A stretch of DNA of 64,000 bases, from contig NZ_WUQJ01000013.1 of the NCBI RefSeq assembly GCF_011074955.1, forward strand, positions 1 through 64,000, written 5' to 3'. Shown here one piece after another: positions 44,273-53,792 of this stretch. The DNA is from Marinobacter caseinilyticus (lineage in GTDB: Bacteria > Pseudomonadota > Gammaproteobacteria > Pseudomonadales > Oleiphilaceae). A program made the translations under genes and the position numbers. The notes below the pieces were generated by a model. The model did not search any database, was not told the DNA's origin, and worked only from the letters and a program-made list of their open reading frames with translations. Position 1 is the stretch's first letter, and each line of letters begins with the position of its first letter.

Positions 44273-45922
44273 GTGAAGCAAAAGCTGATGCATCGTTTGC
44301 CTGCAAGGTACAGCGCCTACACACTCAGCCTGATCGGCTTTGTCGTCTCGATACCCGCTGCCATCGCTTATCCGACATGGACACTGGTGGCGGTCACGCT
44401 GGCCCTGCTGTCACTGCTTGGCACTTACGACTTGCTTCAGCGGAAGCGCACCGTCAGCAGAAATTACCCCATCCTTGCCCATGTGCGGTATTTTCTGGAA
44501 TCCATCGGCCCTGAAATCCGTCAGTACTTTATCCAATCCGATACCGATGAACGACCGTTTTCAAGAGAGCAGCGGGCCATCGTTTACCAGCGGGCCAAGA
44601 ACGTTCTGGATAAACGCCCATTCGGCTCGCTACAGGAGATGTACAGCGAGGGTTACGAGTGGATGAACCACTCAATGGCGCCCATTGACATCGACAACAG
44701 TGACTTTCGAATCGTTATCGGCAAGACCTGCAAGCGTCCATACAACGCCAGCGTTTTCAACATTTCTGCTATGAGCTTCGGGTCGTTGTCGGCAAACGCC
44801 ATCCTGTCCCTGAATACCGGTGCCAGGAAAGGCGGCTTTTACCACGACACCGGCGAGGGCTCGATATCTCGTTACCATCGCAAACCCGGCGGCGATCTGG
44901 TCTGGGAAATTGGTTCCGGCTATTTTGGCTGCCGCAACAAAGATGGCACCTTCAATGAAAAAATGTTTGTAGAAAATGCACGCCTCGACCAAGTCAAAAT
45001 GATCGAAATCAAACTGTCTCAAGGTGCCAAACCCGGGCACGGCGGCATACTCCCTGCCGCCAAAGTCACGCCGGAGATTGCCGAGGCGCGGGGCGTCGCG
45101 GCTGGCGAAGACGTGGTCTCTCCACCCCGACACTCAGCATTTACAACGCCGCTGGAACTGCTGGAATTCATCGAAAAGCTGCGGGATTTATCCGGAGGTA
45201 AGCCCGTTGGCTTCAAGCTTGCTCTGGGCCACCCCTGGGAATGGTTTGCGATTGTAAAAGCGATGCTGGAAACTGATAAACGCCCCGATTTCATCGTGGT
45301 TGATGGGGGCGAAGGCGGAACTGGGGCAGCACCACTGGAGTTTATTAACCGCCTGGGCATGCCTATGACTGAAGGGCTGCTTCTGGTTCATAACACCCTG
45401 GTTGGTGCCAACTTGAGGGAACACATCGCCATCGGGGCAGCCGGCAAAATCACCTCCGCATTCAACATCGCACGGACCCTGGCACTGGGTGCCGACTGGT
45501 GCAACGCTGCCCGGGGTTTCATGTTCTCACTGGGCTGCATTCAGGCGATGAATTGCCACACCGACCGCTGCCCCAGCGGTGTAGCGACTCAGAACCCCCA
45601 ACGTGGCAACAAACTCGACGTAGCCGACAAGAGTGAACGAGTGTACAACTTCCACAAGAACACCCTGGACGCTCTTTCAAACCTGATTGGAGCCGCTGGA
45701 CTCAAGCATCCCTCAGAGCTCGGCCCCGAACACATACTGCGAAGGGTTTCCAAAAACGAAGTGCAGCCTTATATGGACCTGTTCAATTTCCTGGAACCCG
45801 GCGTCCTGGTGGATGGCCACACTAACAATCCGGTTTTTGAGAAATACTGGAACGAGGCTCAACCCGACAGTTTTGAGCCGCCAGCCTTTATCGTCAAATT
45901 GCGAGACACCAAACTGCACTAA
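44273..45922 (+). CDS. FMN-binding glutamate synthase family protein (GltB-like, stand-alone)
   Basis: A 549-aa protein from GTG 44273, with AAGGAAAACTCA upstream. Two hydrophobic helices near the N terminus (YTLSLIGFVVSIPAAIAYP and LVAVTLALLSLLGTYDLL) could anchor it. The FMN barrel matches the synthase domain of glutamate synthase: ISAMSFGSLSANAI, KPGHGGILPAAKVTPE, FIVVDGGEGGTGAAPLEF. The iron-sulfur Cys triad C-x5-C-x4-C (CIQAMNCHTDRCPSG) is intact. There is no glutaminase domain, so it would use free ammonia or act on another substrate. It is divergent from a BCCT transporter and ends at a perfect terminator. Its reaction is unproven for this family. Confidence 0.87.
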   Translation: MKQKLMHRLPARYSAYTLSLIGFVVSIPAAIAYPTWTLVAVTLALLSLLGTYDLLQRKRTVSRNYPILAHVRYFLESIGPEIRQYFIQSDTDERPFSREQRAIVYQRAKNVLDKRPFGSLQEMYSEGYEWMNHSMAPIDIDNSDFRIVIGKTCKRPYNASVFNISAMSFGSLSANAILSLNTGARKGGFYHDTGEGSISRYHRKPGGDLVWEIGSGYFGCRNKDGTFNEKMFVENARLDQVKMIEIKLSQGAKPGHGGILPAAKVTPEIAEARGVAAGEDVVSPPRHSAFTTPLELLEFIEKLRDLSGGKPVGFKLALGHPWEWFAIVKAMLETDKRPDFIVVDGGEGGTGAAPLEFINRLGMPMTEGLLLVHNTLVGANLREHIAIGAAGKITSAFNIARTLALGADWCNAARGFMFSLGCIQAMNCHTDRCPSGVATQNPQRGNKLDVADKSERVYNFHKNTLDALSNLIGAAGLKHPSELGPEHILRRVSKNEVQPYMDLFNFLEPGVLVDGHTNNPVFEKYWNEAQPDSFEPPAFIVKLRDTKLH

Positions 45923-45991
45923 CTGGAGTTAAGCGGGTCGCCCCGCCGGAACCAGGCCCATGACGTTAGCATCCGCAGAAAAACCAGACAC

Positions 45992-46022
45992 AAAAAAGCC
46001 GTCAACAAGTGACGGCTTTTTT
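45992..46022. terminator. Bidirectional terminator between the GltB-like gene and tRNA-Pro
   Basis: AAAAAAGCCGTCA-ACAAG-TGACGGCTTTTTT is a perfect 13-bp stem with T-tracts both ways. It ends the plus-strand gene and the minus-strand merR/tRNA-Pro transcript. Confidence 0.93.
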
Positions 46023-46030
46023 GATTTAAT

Positions 46031-46107
46031 TGGTCGGGACGGCAGGATTTGAACCTGCGACCCTCTGCACCCCATGCAGATGCGCTACCAAGCTGCGCCA
46101 CGCCCCG
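46031..46107 (-). tRNA. tRNA-Pro(GGG)
   Basis: On the minus strand the 77-nt sequence starts CGGGGCGTGGCGCAGC and ends CCGTCCCGACCA. The acceptor stem CGGGGCG/CGTCCCG contains one G-T pair. The D arm is GCGCAGCTTGGTAGCGC and the T arm is CAGGTTCAAATCCTG. The anticodon loop in CTGCATGGGGTGCAG reads GGG, and CCA is encoded. It lies just downstream of merR on the same strand, as in many gammaproteobacteria. Confidence 0.96.
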
Positions 46108-46259
46108 ATTCGCACGGCCAAAGAGAGTAATCTCAATGGCTTAGCGGGAGCGAAGTCTACACCAGGTCACCCTAAAAATAAACAGCCAATCACGCAGATT
46201 ATTGAATTGCCCTTCAATCAGGCCACCCCAATCAAATCGAGACTTCCTGTGAGGTCGAC

Positions 46260-46625
46260 CTAGTGGGTCGGCGCATTCAACACGGTCAGTACTTCTTCCA
46301 GCTCAGTAATCATCTGCCGGATGAGTTGCTTGTACTGTGACGTATCGTCTTTAATTTCGTGACTGCTCAGTTTTTGCTTCGCGCCGCCAATCGTGTAGCC
46401 CTGATCGTAGAGTAGGCTCCGGATCTGGCGTATGGTCAAAACATCGGCACGCTGATAATAACGGCGGTTACCCCGACGTTTGACAGGTGACAGCTGTGGA
46501 AACTCCTGCTCCCAGTAACGCAAGACATGAGCCTTTACCGCACACAGATCGGCAACCTCTCCGATGGTGAAATAACGCTTTCCGGGTATTGCAGGTAATT
46601 CGTTGTTATGACTGGGTTCCAGCAT
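46260..46625 (-). CDS. MerR-family transcriptional regulator
   Basis: A 121-aa protein with the MerR helix-turn-helix near the N terminus: [20 protein letters not shown] and [21 protein letters not shown] short helical tail with no cysteine metal-binding motif follows, so it is not a classical metal sensor. Its start overlaps the 3' end of ihfA by 20 nt, indicating coupled expression. The pheST-ihfA-merR-tRNA-Pro order is common in Pseudomonas-like bacteria. The ligand and targets are unknown. Confidence 0.9.
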   Translation of the reverse strand: MLEPSHNNELPAIPGKRYFTIGEVADLCAVKAHVLRYWEQEFPQLSPVKRRGNRRYYQRADVLTIRQIRSLLYDQGYTIGGAKQKLSSHEIKDDTSQYKQLIRQMITELEEVLTVLNAPTH

Positions 46626-46908
46626 ACGCTTCTACTTTTTGCTTTAGTTTTTGTCCTGGGCGAAACGTAACGACACGCCTGGCGCTAATTGGAATTTCTT
46701 CGCCGGTTTTGGGGTTCCGTCCCGGTCGCTGCTTCTTGTCACGAAGGTCAAAATTGCCAAACCCAGACAATTTGACCTGCTCGTTGTGACTGAGAGCGTC
46801 TCTGATTTCATCGAAAAAAGCTTCTACCATTTCCTTGGCTTCACGTTTATTGAGGCCTAACTCCTCATACAGCCGCTCGGCCATTTCCGCCTTCGTCAAA
46901 GCCGCCAT
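46606..46908 (-). CDS. ihfA: Integration host factor subunit alpha
   Basis: A 100-aa DNA-bending protein of the HU/IHF family with the alpha-subunit start ([19 protein letters not shown]) and the beta-arm [20 protein letters not shown]. The conserved Pro in the arm intercalates into DNA. Its ATG lies 3 nt after the pheT stop, so it is cotranscribed with pheST. It acts with IhfB in nucleoid organisation, recombination and transcription. Confidence 0.97.
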   Translation of the reverse strand: MAALTKAEMAERLYEELGLNKREAKEMVEAFFDEIRDALSHNEQVKLSGFGNFDLRDKKQRPGRNPKTGEEIPISARRVVTFRPGQKLKQKVEAYAGTQS

Positions 46909-46911
46909 TCA

Positions 46912-49284
46912 TCAACTCCTCAGTGTTGCTTCAAGCTCTTTCTGCAGTGCAGTTATTACACTGTCGAAGAGCGCATGCACCTCATCATCATTGAGCGTAC
47001 GTTCCGGATGCTGCCAGAACAGGCTAAGGGCGAGGCTGCGGTTGCCTTCACCCAGACTTTCACCCTCATACACATCAAACGCACGCAGCGCAGTGAGACG
47101 CTCACCAGCGTATTGCTTAACAACACGCTCCACGTCTGCAAACGCAACGTCGCTTCCGATAATAATAGCCAAATCACGCCGAACTTCAGGGTATTTTGAA
47201 AATTCTTTGAAATTAGGCACATATCCGGAAAGCACTGGATTCAAGAATAGCTCAAACACAAGGATCGTGCCATTCAGGTCAAGACTTTTCTGCACCTGCG
47301 GGTGCAAGACACCAAACCAACCCACTGACTGTCCATTTAACTGAAGCTCGGCGGTTTGGCCCGGATGCAGCGCTGGGTGCTGGCCAGCACTGAAGTCAAC
47401 ACTAACCCCCAGCAACCGAAAGAGAGATTCCAGCTCACCCTTAACATCAAAAAAATCTGCATTTCTTCGGCCATTGGCCCAGTTTTCAGGCAATTGGTCG
47501 CCAGTAACCACCCCTGCCAGCATCGGTTGCTGATCGATTCCATCGCCGTTCCTGATAAAGCGCAGCCCGGTTTCGAACAGTCTCACCCGCGACTGCTGGC
47601 GTTTCTGGTTATAGCCCACCGTCTTGAGCAAGCCACTCCATAAAGTGGTTCGCATAACCGCCAGGTCAGCGGATATCGGATTAGCCAGCGCAATGCCCTG
47701 GTGGCCGGGGTCTATCAGCCCCTGGATCTTGGGATCCACGAAGCTGTAAGTGATCGCCTCCTGGTAGCCCTGGGATACAAAGAAATCCTGTATCGCCGAA
47801 ATCGGACGCATTGCTTCCGGTTCTGGCCGCAGCTCCAGAGAACCTTCAACCTGAGTTACCGGCAGATTTTTGTAGCCAAAAATTCGGCCTATCTCTTCAA
47901 TCAAATCGACTTCAATTGAAATATCGGGCCGGAAACTGGGCACTCGCACCCGCCAGCCACCTTTCAGCAGCTTATCGATGTGCAAGCCTAGCCGCGTGAG
48001 GATCTCCTCCACAGTGGTACGGTCAATCTCCACACCCAGTACGTCGGCAACCAGCTGCTCACGAAGGTCAATCACGTGGGCTTTGGGTAAATGCTCATCA
48101 CTGACCACTTCCACGATCTCGCCCGGCTCTCCGCCAACAATTGACATCAGCAGCTCCGTCGCTCGCTCCATCGCGTTGTGCGCAAGCTCATAGTCAACGC
48201 CCCGCTCAAAGCGGTGAGACGCGTCGGTATGCAGGCTGTAGTGGCGGGCCTTGCCGGCCAATAAAATCGGATCGAAATAGGCGGCTTCCAGTACTAGGTC
48301 ACGGGTTCTGGCACTGACGCCCGAATGCTCTCCCCCCATGATGCCTGCAATTGCCATCGGCTTTTCGTGATCGGCAATCACCAGCGTGTCTTGGGTTAAC
48401 GTGACTTCCTGGCCGTCGAGCAGCACCAGTTTTTCATTCGCCTCGGCCCACCGGACCACAATCCCGCCTTTGATTTCATCCCGGTCAAAGGCATGCATTG
48501 GCTGACCTTGCTCCAACATCACGTAATTGGTCACATCCACGGCGGGATCAATGGAACGGACACCCGATCGGCGCAATTTTTCCTGCATCCAAAGCGGTGC
48601 CTGGGCGCTTAAATCAACGTTCCGCAACACTCGACCCAGGTATTTTGGGCATCCTTCCGGGGCCGTGACAGCGATATCGACAACCTCCGAATGCACCGAG
48701 GGTACCGGTGTGATCTCCGGTCCTTCCGCAACTAGTTGGTTGAGCACACCGACTTCTCGGGCAATGCCCCGGATTGACAGACAGTCACTCCGATTGGGCG
48801 TAAGGTCGACGTCGACGGTCACGTCATTCAAGCCCAGATACTCAGCAACATCATCACCTACAGGCGCCTCGGCCGGCAGTTCCATCAGACCATCATGGCT
48901 GTCCGACAGACCGAGTTCCGATTCAGAGCACAGCATGCCTTGCGACGCCTGTCCCCGAAGTTTGGCTTTCTTTATTTTGAAATCGCCGGGCAACACCGCA
49001 CCCACAACCGCAAAGGGTACTTTCATCCCTTCTCGAACATTCGGCGCGCCACACACAACCTGCACCGTCTCGCCACCACCGGCCACCTGGCAAACCCGCA
49101 GTTTGTCGGCATCGGGGTGCTCAACCACTGAGACCACTTGACCCACAACGACCCCGGAAAATTTGCCCGCAACGGGTTCAATGCCGTCAACCTCAAGTCC
49201 TGCCATGGTGATCTGATGCACAAGCGCATGTGTATCGCTGGCAGGGTTAACCCATTCTCGCAGCCATTGTTCACTAAATTTCAT
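46912..49284 (-). CDS. pheT: Phenylalanine-tRNA ligase beta subunit
   Basis: A 790-aa subunit of the alpha2beta2 synthetase. The N-terminal tRNA-binding EMAP-like domain (residues 40-150, VVGQVVSVVEHPDADKLRVC) is followed by B3/B4 editing and B5 domains (GKARHYSLHTDASHRFERGV, VDLIEEIGRIFGYKNLP). The ferredoxin-fold anticodon-binding domain (KYPEVRRDLAIIIGSDV to RSLALSLFWQHPERTLNDDE) is at the C terminus. The length matches E. coli PheT (795 aa). It lies 65 nt after pheS. Confidence 0.98.
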   Translation of the reverse strand: MKFSEQWLREWVNPASDTHALVHQITMAGLEVDGIEPVAGKFSGVVVGQVVSVVEHPDADKLRVCQVAGGGETVQVVCGAPNVREGMKVPFAVVGAVLPGDFKIKKAKLRGQASQGMLCSESELGLSDSHDGLMELPAEAPVGDDVAEYLGLNDVTVDVDLTPNRSDCLSIRGIAREVGVLNQLVAEGPEITPVPSVHSEVVDIAVTAPEGCPKYLGRVLRNVDLSAQAPLWMQEKLRRSGVRSIDPAVDVTNYVMLEQGQPMHAFDRDEIKGGIVVRWAEANEKLVLLDGQEVTLTQDTLVIADHEKPMAIAGIMGGEHSGVSARTRDLVLEAAYFDPILLAGKARHYSLHTDASHRFERGVDYELAHNAMERATELLMSIVGGEPGEIVEVVSDEHLPKAHVIDLREQLVADVLGVEIDRTTVEEILTRLGLHIDKLLKGGWRVRVPSFRPDISIEVDLIEEIGRIFGYKNLPVTQVEGSLELRPEPEAMRPISAIQDFFVSQGYQEAITYSFVDPKIQGLIDPGHQGIALANPISADLAVMRTTLWSGLLKTVGYNQKRQQSRVRLFETGLRFIRNGDGIDQQPMLAGVVTGDQLPENWANGRRNADFFDVKGELESLFRLLGVSVDFSAGQHPALHPGQTAELQLNGQSVGWFGVLHPQVQKSLDLNGTILVFELFLNPVLSGYVPNFKEFSKYPEVRRDLAIIIGSDVAFADVERVVKQYAGERLTALRAFDVYEGESLGEGNRSLALSLFWQHPERTLNDDEVHALFDSVITALQKELEATLRS

Positions 49285-49349
49285 GGTCTAAACCTTGTCC
49301 TGATTCGGTGTCGCCGTATCGATGATGTTCCACCGCCCTTCTGCGGGCG

Positions 49350-50378
<1,029 letters not shown>

Positions 50379-50425
50379 TTACGAAAGCGCTCAAAAGGCT
50401 TTCCCAAGAATGCATCAGTCAAAAA

Positions 50426-50458
50426 AATAGGGGAAGAGCACCACGCTCTTCCCCTATT
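50426..50458 (-). terminator. Strong terminator after rplT
   Basis: AATAGGGGAAGAGC (50426-50439) pairs with GCTCTTCCCCTATT (50445-50458) around a 5-nt loop. The minus-strand product ends in seven T. It closes the infC-rpmI-rplT unit or attenuates transcription into pheST. A second hairpin, GCGCCCT-ATGC-AGGGCGC (50464-50481), lies directly upstream of it. Confidence 0.9.
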
Positions 50459-50509
50459 ACCGAGCGCCCTATGCAGGGCGCCCTATCGACCGTCAATCGA
50501 TGAAAGAGC

Positions 50510-50869
50510 TTAAGCCGTCAGAGACGCTTTTGCTGTTTCGACAACAGCAGAAAATGCTTGCTGCTCGTTCATGGCCAAATCGGCCAGAACTTTACGATCG
50601 ATTTCAACGTTCGCCTTTTTCAGGCCAGCGATCAGACGGCTGTATGACAGGCCGTTGGCACGGGCTCCCGCATTGATGCGAGCAATCCACAGTGCACGGA
50701 ACGCACGCTTCCGGTTACGACGGTCACGGTAGGCATATTGACCGGCTTTGATTACCGCTTGTTTGGCTACGCGGTAAACACGACTGCGAGCACCGTAATA
50801 ACCTTTGGCCTGACTAAGAATCTTCTTGTGACGACGACGAGCGACGACACCACGTTTTACGCGAGGCAT
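50510..50869 (-). CDS. rplT: 50S ribosomal protein L20
   Basis: A 119-aa, strongly basic ribosomal protein. It starts [20 protein letters not shown] and continues [13 protein letters not shown] and [15 protein letters not shown], all diagnostic of L20. In E. coli L20 also represses its own operon by binding the rpmI leader. It is separated from rpmI by 32 nt. Confidence 0.98.
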   Translation of the reverse strand: MPRVKRGVVARRRHKKILSQAKGYYGARSRVYRVAKQAVIKAGQYAYRDRRNRKRAFRALWIARINAGARANGLSYSRLIAGLKKANVEIDRKVLADLAMNEQQAFSAVVETAKASLTA

Positions 50870-50901
50870 AGTTTAATCCTTCTCTTTAACCAGTAAGCGC
50901 T

Positions 50902-51093
50902 TTAAAGCGCGATCATACGTTTGACGGAAGCCACATCAGATTTGGCAATCAGCTTAGTACCACGAAGCTGACGCTTACGCTTAGGGCTCTTCTTGGTCAA
51001 AATATGACTGGTGAAGGACTGCTTGTGCTTGAAGCCGTTGGCGGTCTTCTTGAACCGCTTAGTGGCCCCGCTTTTGGTTTTCATCTTGGGCAT
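50902..51093 (-). CDS. rpmI: 50S ribosomal protein L35
   Basis: A 63-aa basic protein from ATG 51093 ([20 protein letters not shown]); an upstream in-frame start would add only 5 residues and is rejected. The [16 protein letters not shown] segment is typical of L35. It lies between infC and rplT. Confidence 0.97.
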   Translation of the reverse strand: MPKMKTKSGATKRFKKTANGFKHKQSFTSHILTKKSPKRKRQLRGTKLIAKSDVASVKRMIAL

Positions 51094-51144
51094 TTTATAA
51101 CTCCGCATTCTCTTTTAGTGTCAATTGTGTCCCTGAACGACAAA

Positions 51145-51167
51145 TCCCCCGCTCAAATGTCGGGGGA
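51145..51167 (-). terminator. Hairpin between infC and rpmI
   Basis: TCCCCCG and CGGGGGA arms with a 9-nt loop, followed on the minus strand by TTTG. It lies in the leader of rpmI, the place where L20 autoregulation occurs in E. coli. It could be an attenuator or part of a regulatory fold. Confidence 0.55.
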
Positions 51168-51185
51168 CAAGTGATTCCCTCAGGT

Positions 51186-51725
51186 TCACTTCTTTTTGCG
51201 GGGTGCCACAACCATGGTCATCTGGCGGCCTTCCATTTTCGGCCGCTGTTCTACCTGGGCAAGCTCTTCAATGTCCGCTTCCACACGATTCATGAGCTTC
51301 ATACCAATTTCTTGGTGAGCCATTTCACGTCCGCGAAAGCGAATAGTGATTTTGCCGCGGTCCCCATTCTCAAGGAAACGTACCAGGTTGCGTAGTTTTA
51401 CCTGATAATCCCCTTCTTCGGTGCCCGGCCGGAACTTGACTTCCTTAACCTGCACCTGCTTCTGCTTTTTCTTCGCAGCCGCTTTTGCTTTCTTCTCTTC
51501 GAAGATTTTTTTACCGAAGTCCATGATTTTACAGACGATCGGATCGGAATCCGTGATCTGAACCAGATCCAGAGAGGCCTCTTCCGCCTGTTTAAGGGCT
51601 TCCTCAATCGTCACAATCCCTACCTGATCACCCTCGGCATTGATGAGACGAACCTCTGTGGCTTGAATATTATCATTGATTGACGCGCGTGGGGCGCGAC
51701 TCCGATTCGCTCGCTGTTTAATAAT
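51186..51725 (-). CDS. infC: Translation initiation factor IF-3, rare AUU start
   Basis: About 179 aa. The visible ORF from a GTG at 51614 (MTIEEALKQ) is truncated. The frame upstream stays open as [18 protein letters not shown], then [16 protein letters not shown], which matches the IF-3 N-terminal domain. The only start codons at the correct end are two ATT codons (51725-51723 and 51722-51720) with GGAG 5 or 8 nt upstream. AUU is the known infC start in enterobacteria, used for autoregulation. The first ATT overlaps the thrS stop (TGATT). The C-terminal domain ends with [17 protein letters not shown], then a basic tail (APRKKK). Confidence 0.93.
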   Translation of the reverse strand: MIKQRANRSRAPRASINDNIQATEVRLINAEGDQVGIVTIEEALKQAEEASLDLVQITDSDPIVCKIMDFGKKIFEEKKAKAAAKKKQKQVQVKEVKFRPGTEEGDYQVKLRNLVRFLENGDRGKITIRFRGREMAHQEIGMKLMNRVEADIEELAQVEQRPKMEGRQMTMVVAPRKKK

Positions 51726-53650
51726 CAGTTCTCCGTTTTGGTTCTGCCTTTGCGTTTGATATCGTCAGCCAACAAGGCCTCAAACGCTTCCAGCGTCATG
51801 GTTCCGAGATCTTCACCTTTGCGGGTTCTCACCGCAACGGCGTTATTGTCGACTTCTTTATCGCCGACAACGATCAGATACGGAACCTTGTTAATAGTAT
51901 GCTCGCGGATTTTAAAGCCGATCTTCTCGTTTCTCAAGTCAGCATTTACCCGATAACCCAATGATTCCCATTTTTTTGCTATTTTTTGGCTATATTCACG
52001 CTGATTATCGGTAATATTCATCACCGCAATCTGTGTCGGCGCCAACCAGGCCGGGAATGCACCTTCATACTCTTCAATCAAAATACCAATAAAGCGCTCA
52101 AAGGAACCCAAGACGGCGCGGTGTAACATCACGGGAGTGCGACGCTCGGAATTATCCGCTACGTATTGCGCACCCAAACGACCCGGCATTGAGAAATCCA
52201 CCTGAACAGTACCGCATTGCCAGACTCGGCCGATACAGTCTTTCAAAGAAAATTCTATCTTGGGCCCGTAAAATGCGCCCTCGCCTGGCAACAATTCCCA
52301 GTCCACACCTTCGCGGTTCAACGCTTTTTCGAGCGCCGCTTCCGACTTGTCCCAGACTTCGTCGGACCCAACCCGCTTTTCAGGGCGCGTTGACAACTTG
52401 TACAGAATTTCGGAAAAGCCGAAGTCGGCATAAACTTCGTGCAGCAGATCAATAAAAAGCGACACTTCTTCCTGGATCGCATTTTCTTCACAGAAAATAT
52501 GCGCATCGTCCTGGGTAAACCCGCGCACACGCATCAGGCCATGAAGCGCACCGGACGCTTCATTCCGATGGCAAGATCCGAATTCGGCCAACCGTAATGG
52601 CAGGTCTTTATAACTCTTGAGCCCCTGATTGAACACCTGAATATGGCATGGGCAGTTCATTGGCTTGATGGCGTAGTCGTGTTTTTCCGACTCGGTGGTA
52701 AACATGTCATCACGGAACTTGTCCCAATGCCCGGATTTCTCCCAAAGCACCCGGGATACCACTTGCGGTGTCTTGATCTCCTGATAACCATGACGGCGCA
52801 GGGTTTGGCGAAGGTATTGCTCAATTTCCTGATAAATCGCCCAGCCATCCGGGTGCCAGAAAACCATCCCCGGCGCCTCTTCCTGCATATGGAACAGGTT
52901 GAGTTTTTTACCGATTTTCCGGTGATCTCTCTTCTCCGCCTCTTCCAGGCGATTCAGGTACGCCTTAAGGTCTTTCTTGTTTCCCCAGGCAGTGCCGTAA
53001 ACCCGCTGAAGCTGCTCATTGCTGGTATCACCACGCCAATAGGCACCGGCGACCTTAGTGAGCTTGAAGGCTTTCAGCTTGCCCGTGCTGGGCACGTGGG
53101 GGCCGCGGCAGAGATCGACAAAATCGCCCTGCTGGTAAAACGAAAGATCTTCTTCGCCAGGGATGTCCTGGATAATACGGACTTTGTATTCCTCACCCAT
53201 GCTCTCAAACAGCTGGACAGCTTCGTCTCGCGACATGACAGAGCGAGAGACGGCAAGGTCCTGCTTGGAAAGCTCTTCCATCCGCTTCTCAATGCTGCTT
53301 AGGTCTTCATTGGTGAAGGGACGGTCAAATTTGAAGTCGTAGTAAAACCCGTTTTCGATAACCGGCCCGATAGTCACCTGGGCAGCAGGAAACAGCTCTT
53401 TAACCGCCATTGCCAGCAAGTGCGCAGTGGAGTGACGAACAATATCAACACCGTCGTCATCGCGCTCAGTCACAATGGCGAGCTCGGCGTCTTCCGAAAT
53501 GAGATAACTGGTGTCCACCAGGGTGCCATTAACGCGTCCAGCGAGGGCCGCTTTCGCAAGACCCGCGCCGATATCGGCAGCAACATCATAAACGGTAACG
53601 GACTCGGCAAAACTGCGGTGACTGCCATCCGGCAGAGTAACAACAGGCAT
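51725..53650 (-). CDS. thrS: Threonine-tRNA ligase
   Basis: A 641-aa class II synthetase. N-terminal TGS domain (1-60), the editing domain with [16 protein letters not shown], and the catalytic core with NCPCHIQVF, the zinc-ligand Cys and class II motifs ([20 protein letters not shown], motif 2; [19 protein letters not shown], motif 3). The C-terminal anticodon-binding domain ([20 protein letters not shown]) follows. The start is ATG with AGGAG. It heads the thrS-infC-rpmI-rplT cluster. Confidence 0.98.
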   Translation of the reverse strand: MPVVTLPDGSHRSFAESVTVYDVAADIGAGLAKAALAGRVNGTLVDTSYLISEDAELAIVTERDDDGVDIVRHSTAHLLAMAVKELFPAAQVTIGPVIENGFYYDFKFDRPFTNEDLSSIEKRMEELSKQDLAVSRSVMSRDEAVQLFESMGEEYKVRIIQDIPGEEDLSFYQQGDFVDLCRGPHVPSTGKLKAFKLTKVAGAYWRGDTSNEQLQRVYGTAWGNKKDLKAYLNRLEEAEKRDHRKIGKKLNLFHMQEEAPGMVFWHPDGWAIYQEIEQYLRQTLRRHGYQEIKTPQVVSRVLWEKSGHWDKFRDDMFTTESEKHDYAIKPMNCPCHIQVFNQGLKSYKDLPLRLAEFGSCHRNEASGALHGLMRVRGFTQDDAHIFCEENAIQEEVSLFIDLLHEVYADFGFSEILYKLSTRPEKRVGSDEVWDKSEAALEKALNREGVDWELLPGEGAFYGPKIEFSLKDCIGRVWQCGTVQVDFSMPGRLGAQYVADNSERRTPVMLHRAVLGSFERFIGILIEEYEGAFPAWLAPTQIAVMNITDNQREYSQKIAKKWESLGYRVNADLRNEKIGFKIREHTINKVPYLIVVGDKEVDNNAVAVRTRKGEDLGTMTLEAFEALLADDIKRKGRTKTEN

Positions 53651-53792
53651 TCGGGGTAACTCCTATCAGCGGTGATCCGTACCAAAGACCACGTGTTTAC
53701 ATAGACCGCGTTACGATCGCGGTTTGAAAGCACGCCAGTCTATCAGCTCACCGCTGATGTTGTCATGTTACCCGCCGGTTTTACCGATATAT

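Noticed and set aside
46030..46263. A short plus-strand frame across the tRNA-Pro gene
   Set aside because: It is translation of the tRNA complement with no coding support.
51186..51614. infC starting at GTG 51614
   Set aside because: This removes much of the IF-3 N-terminal domain, while in-frame sequence with family similarity continues to an AUU with a good ribosome-binding site.
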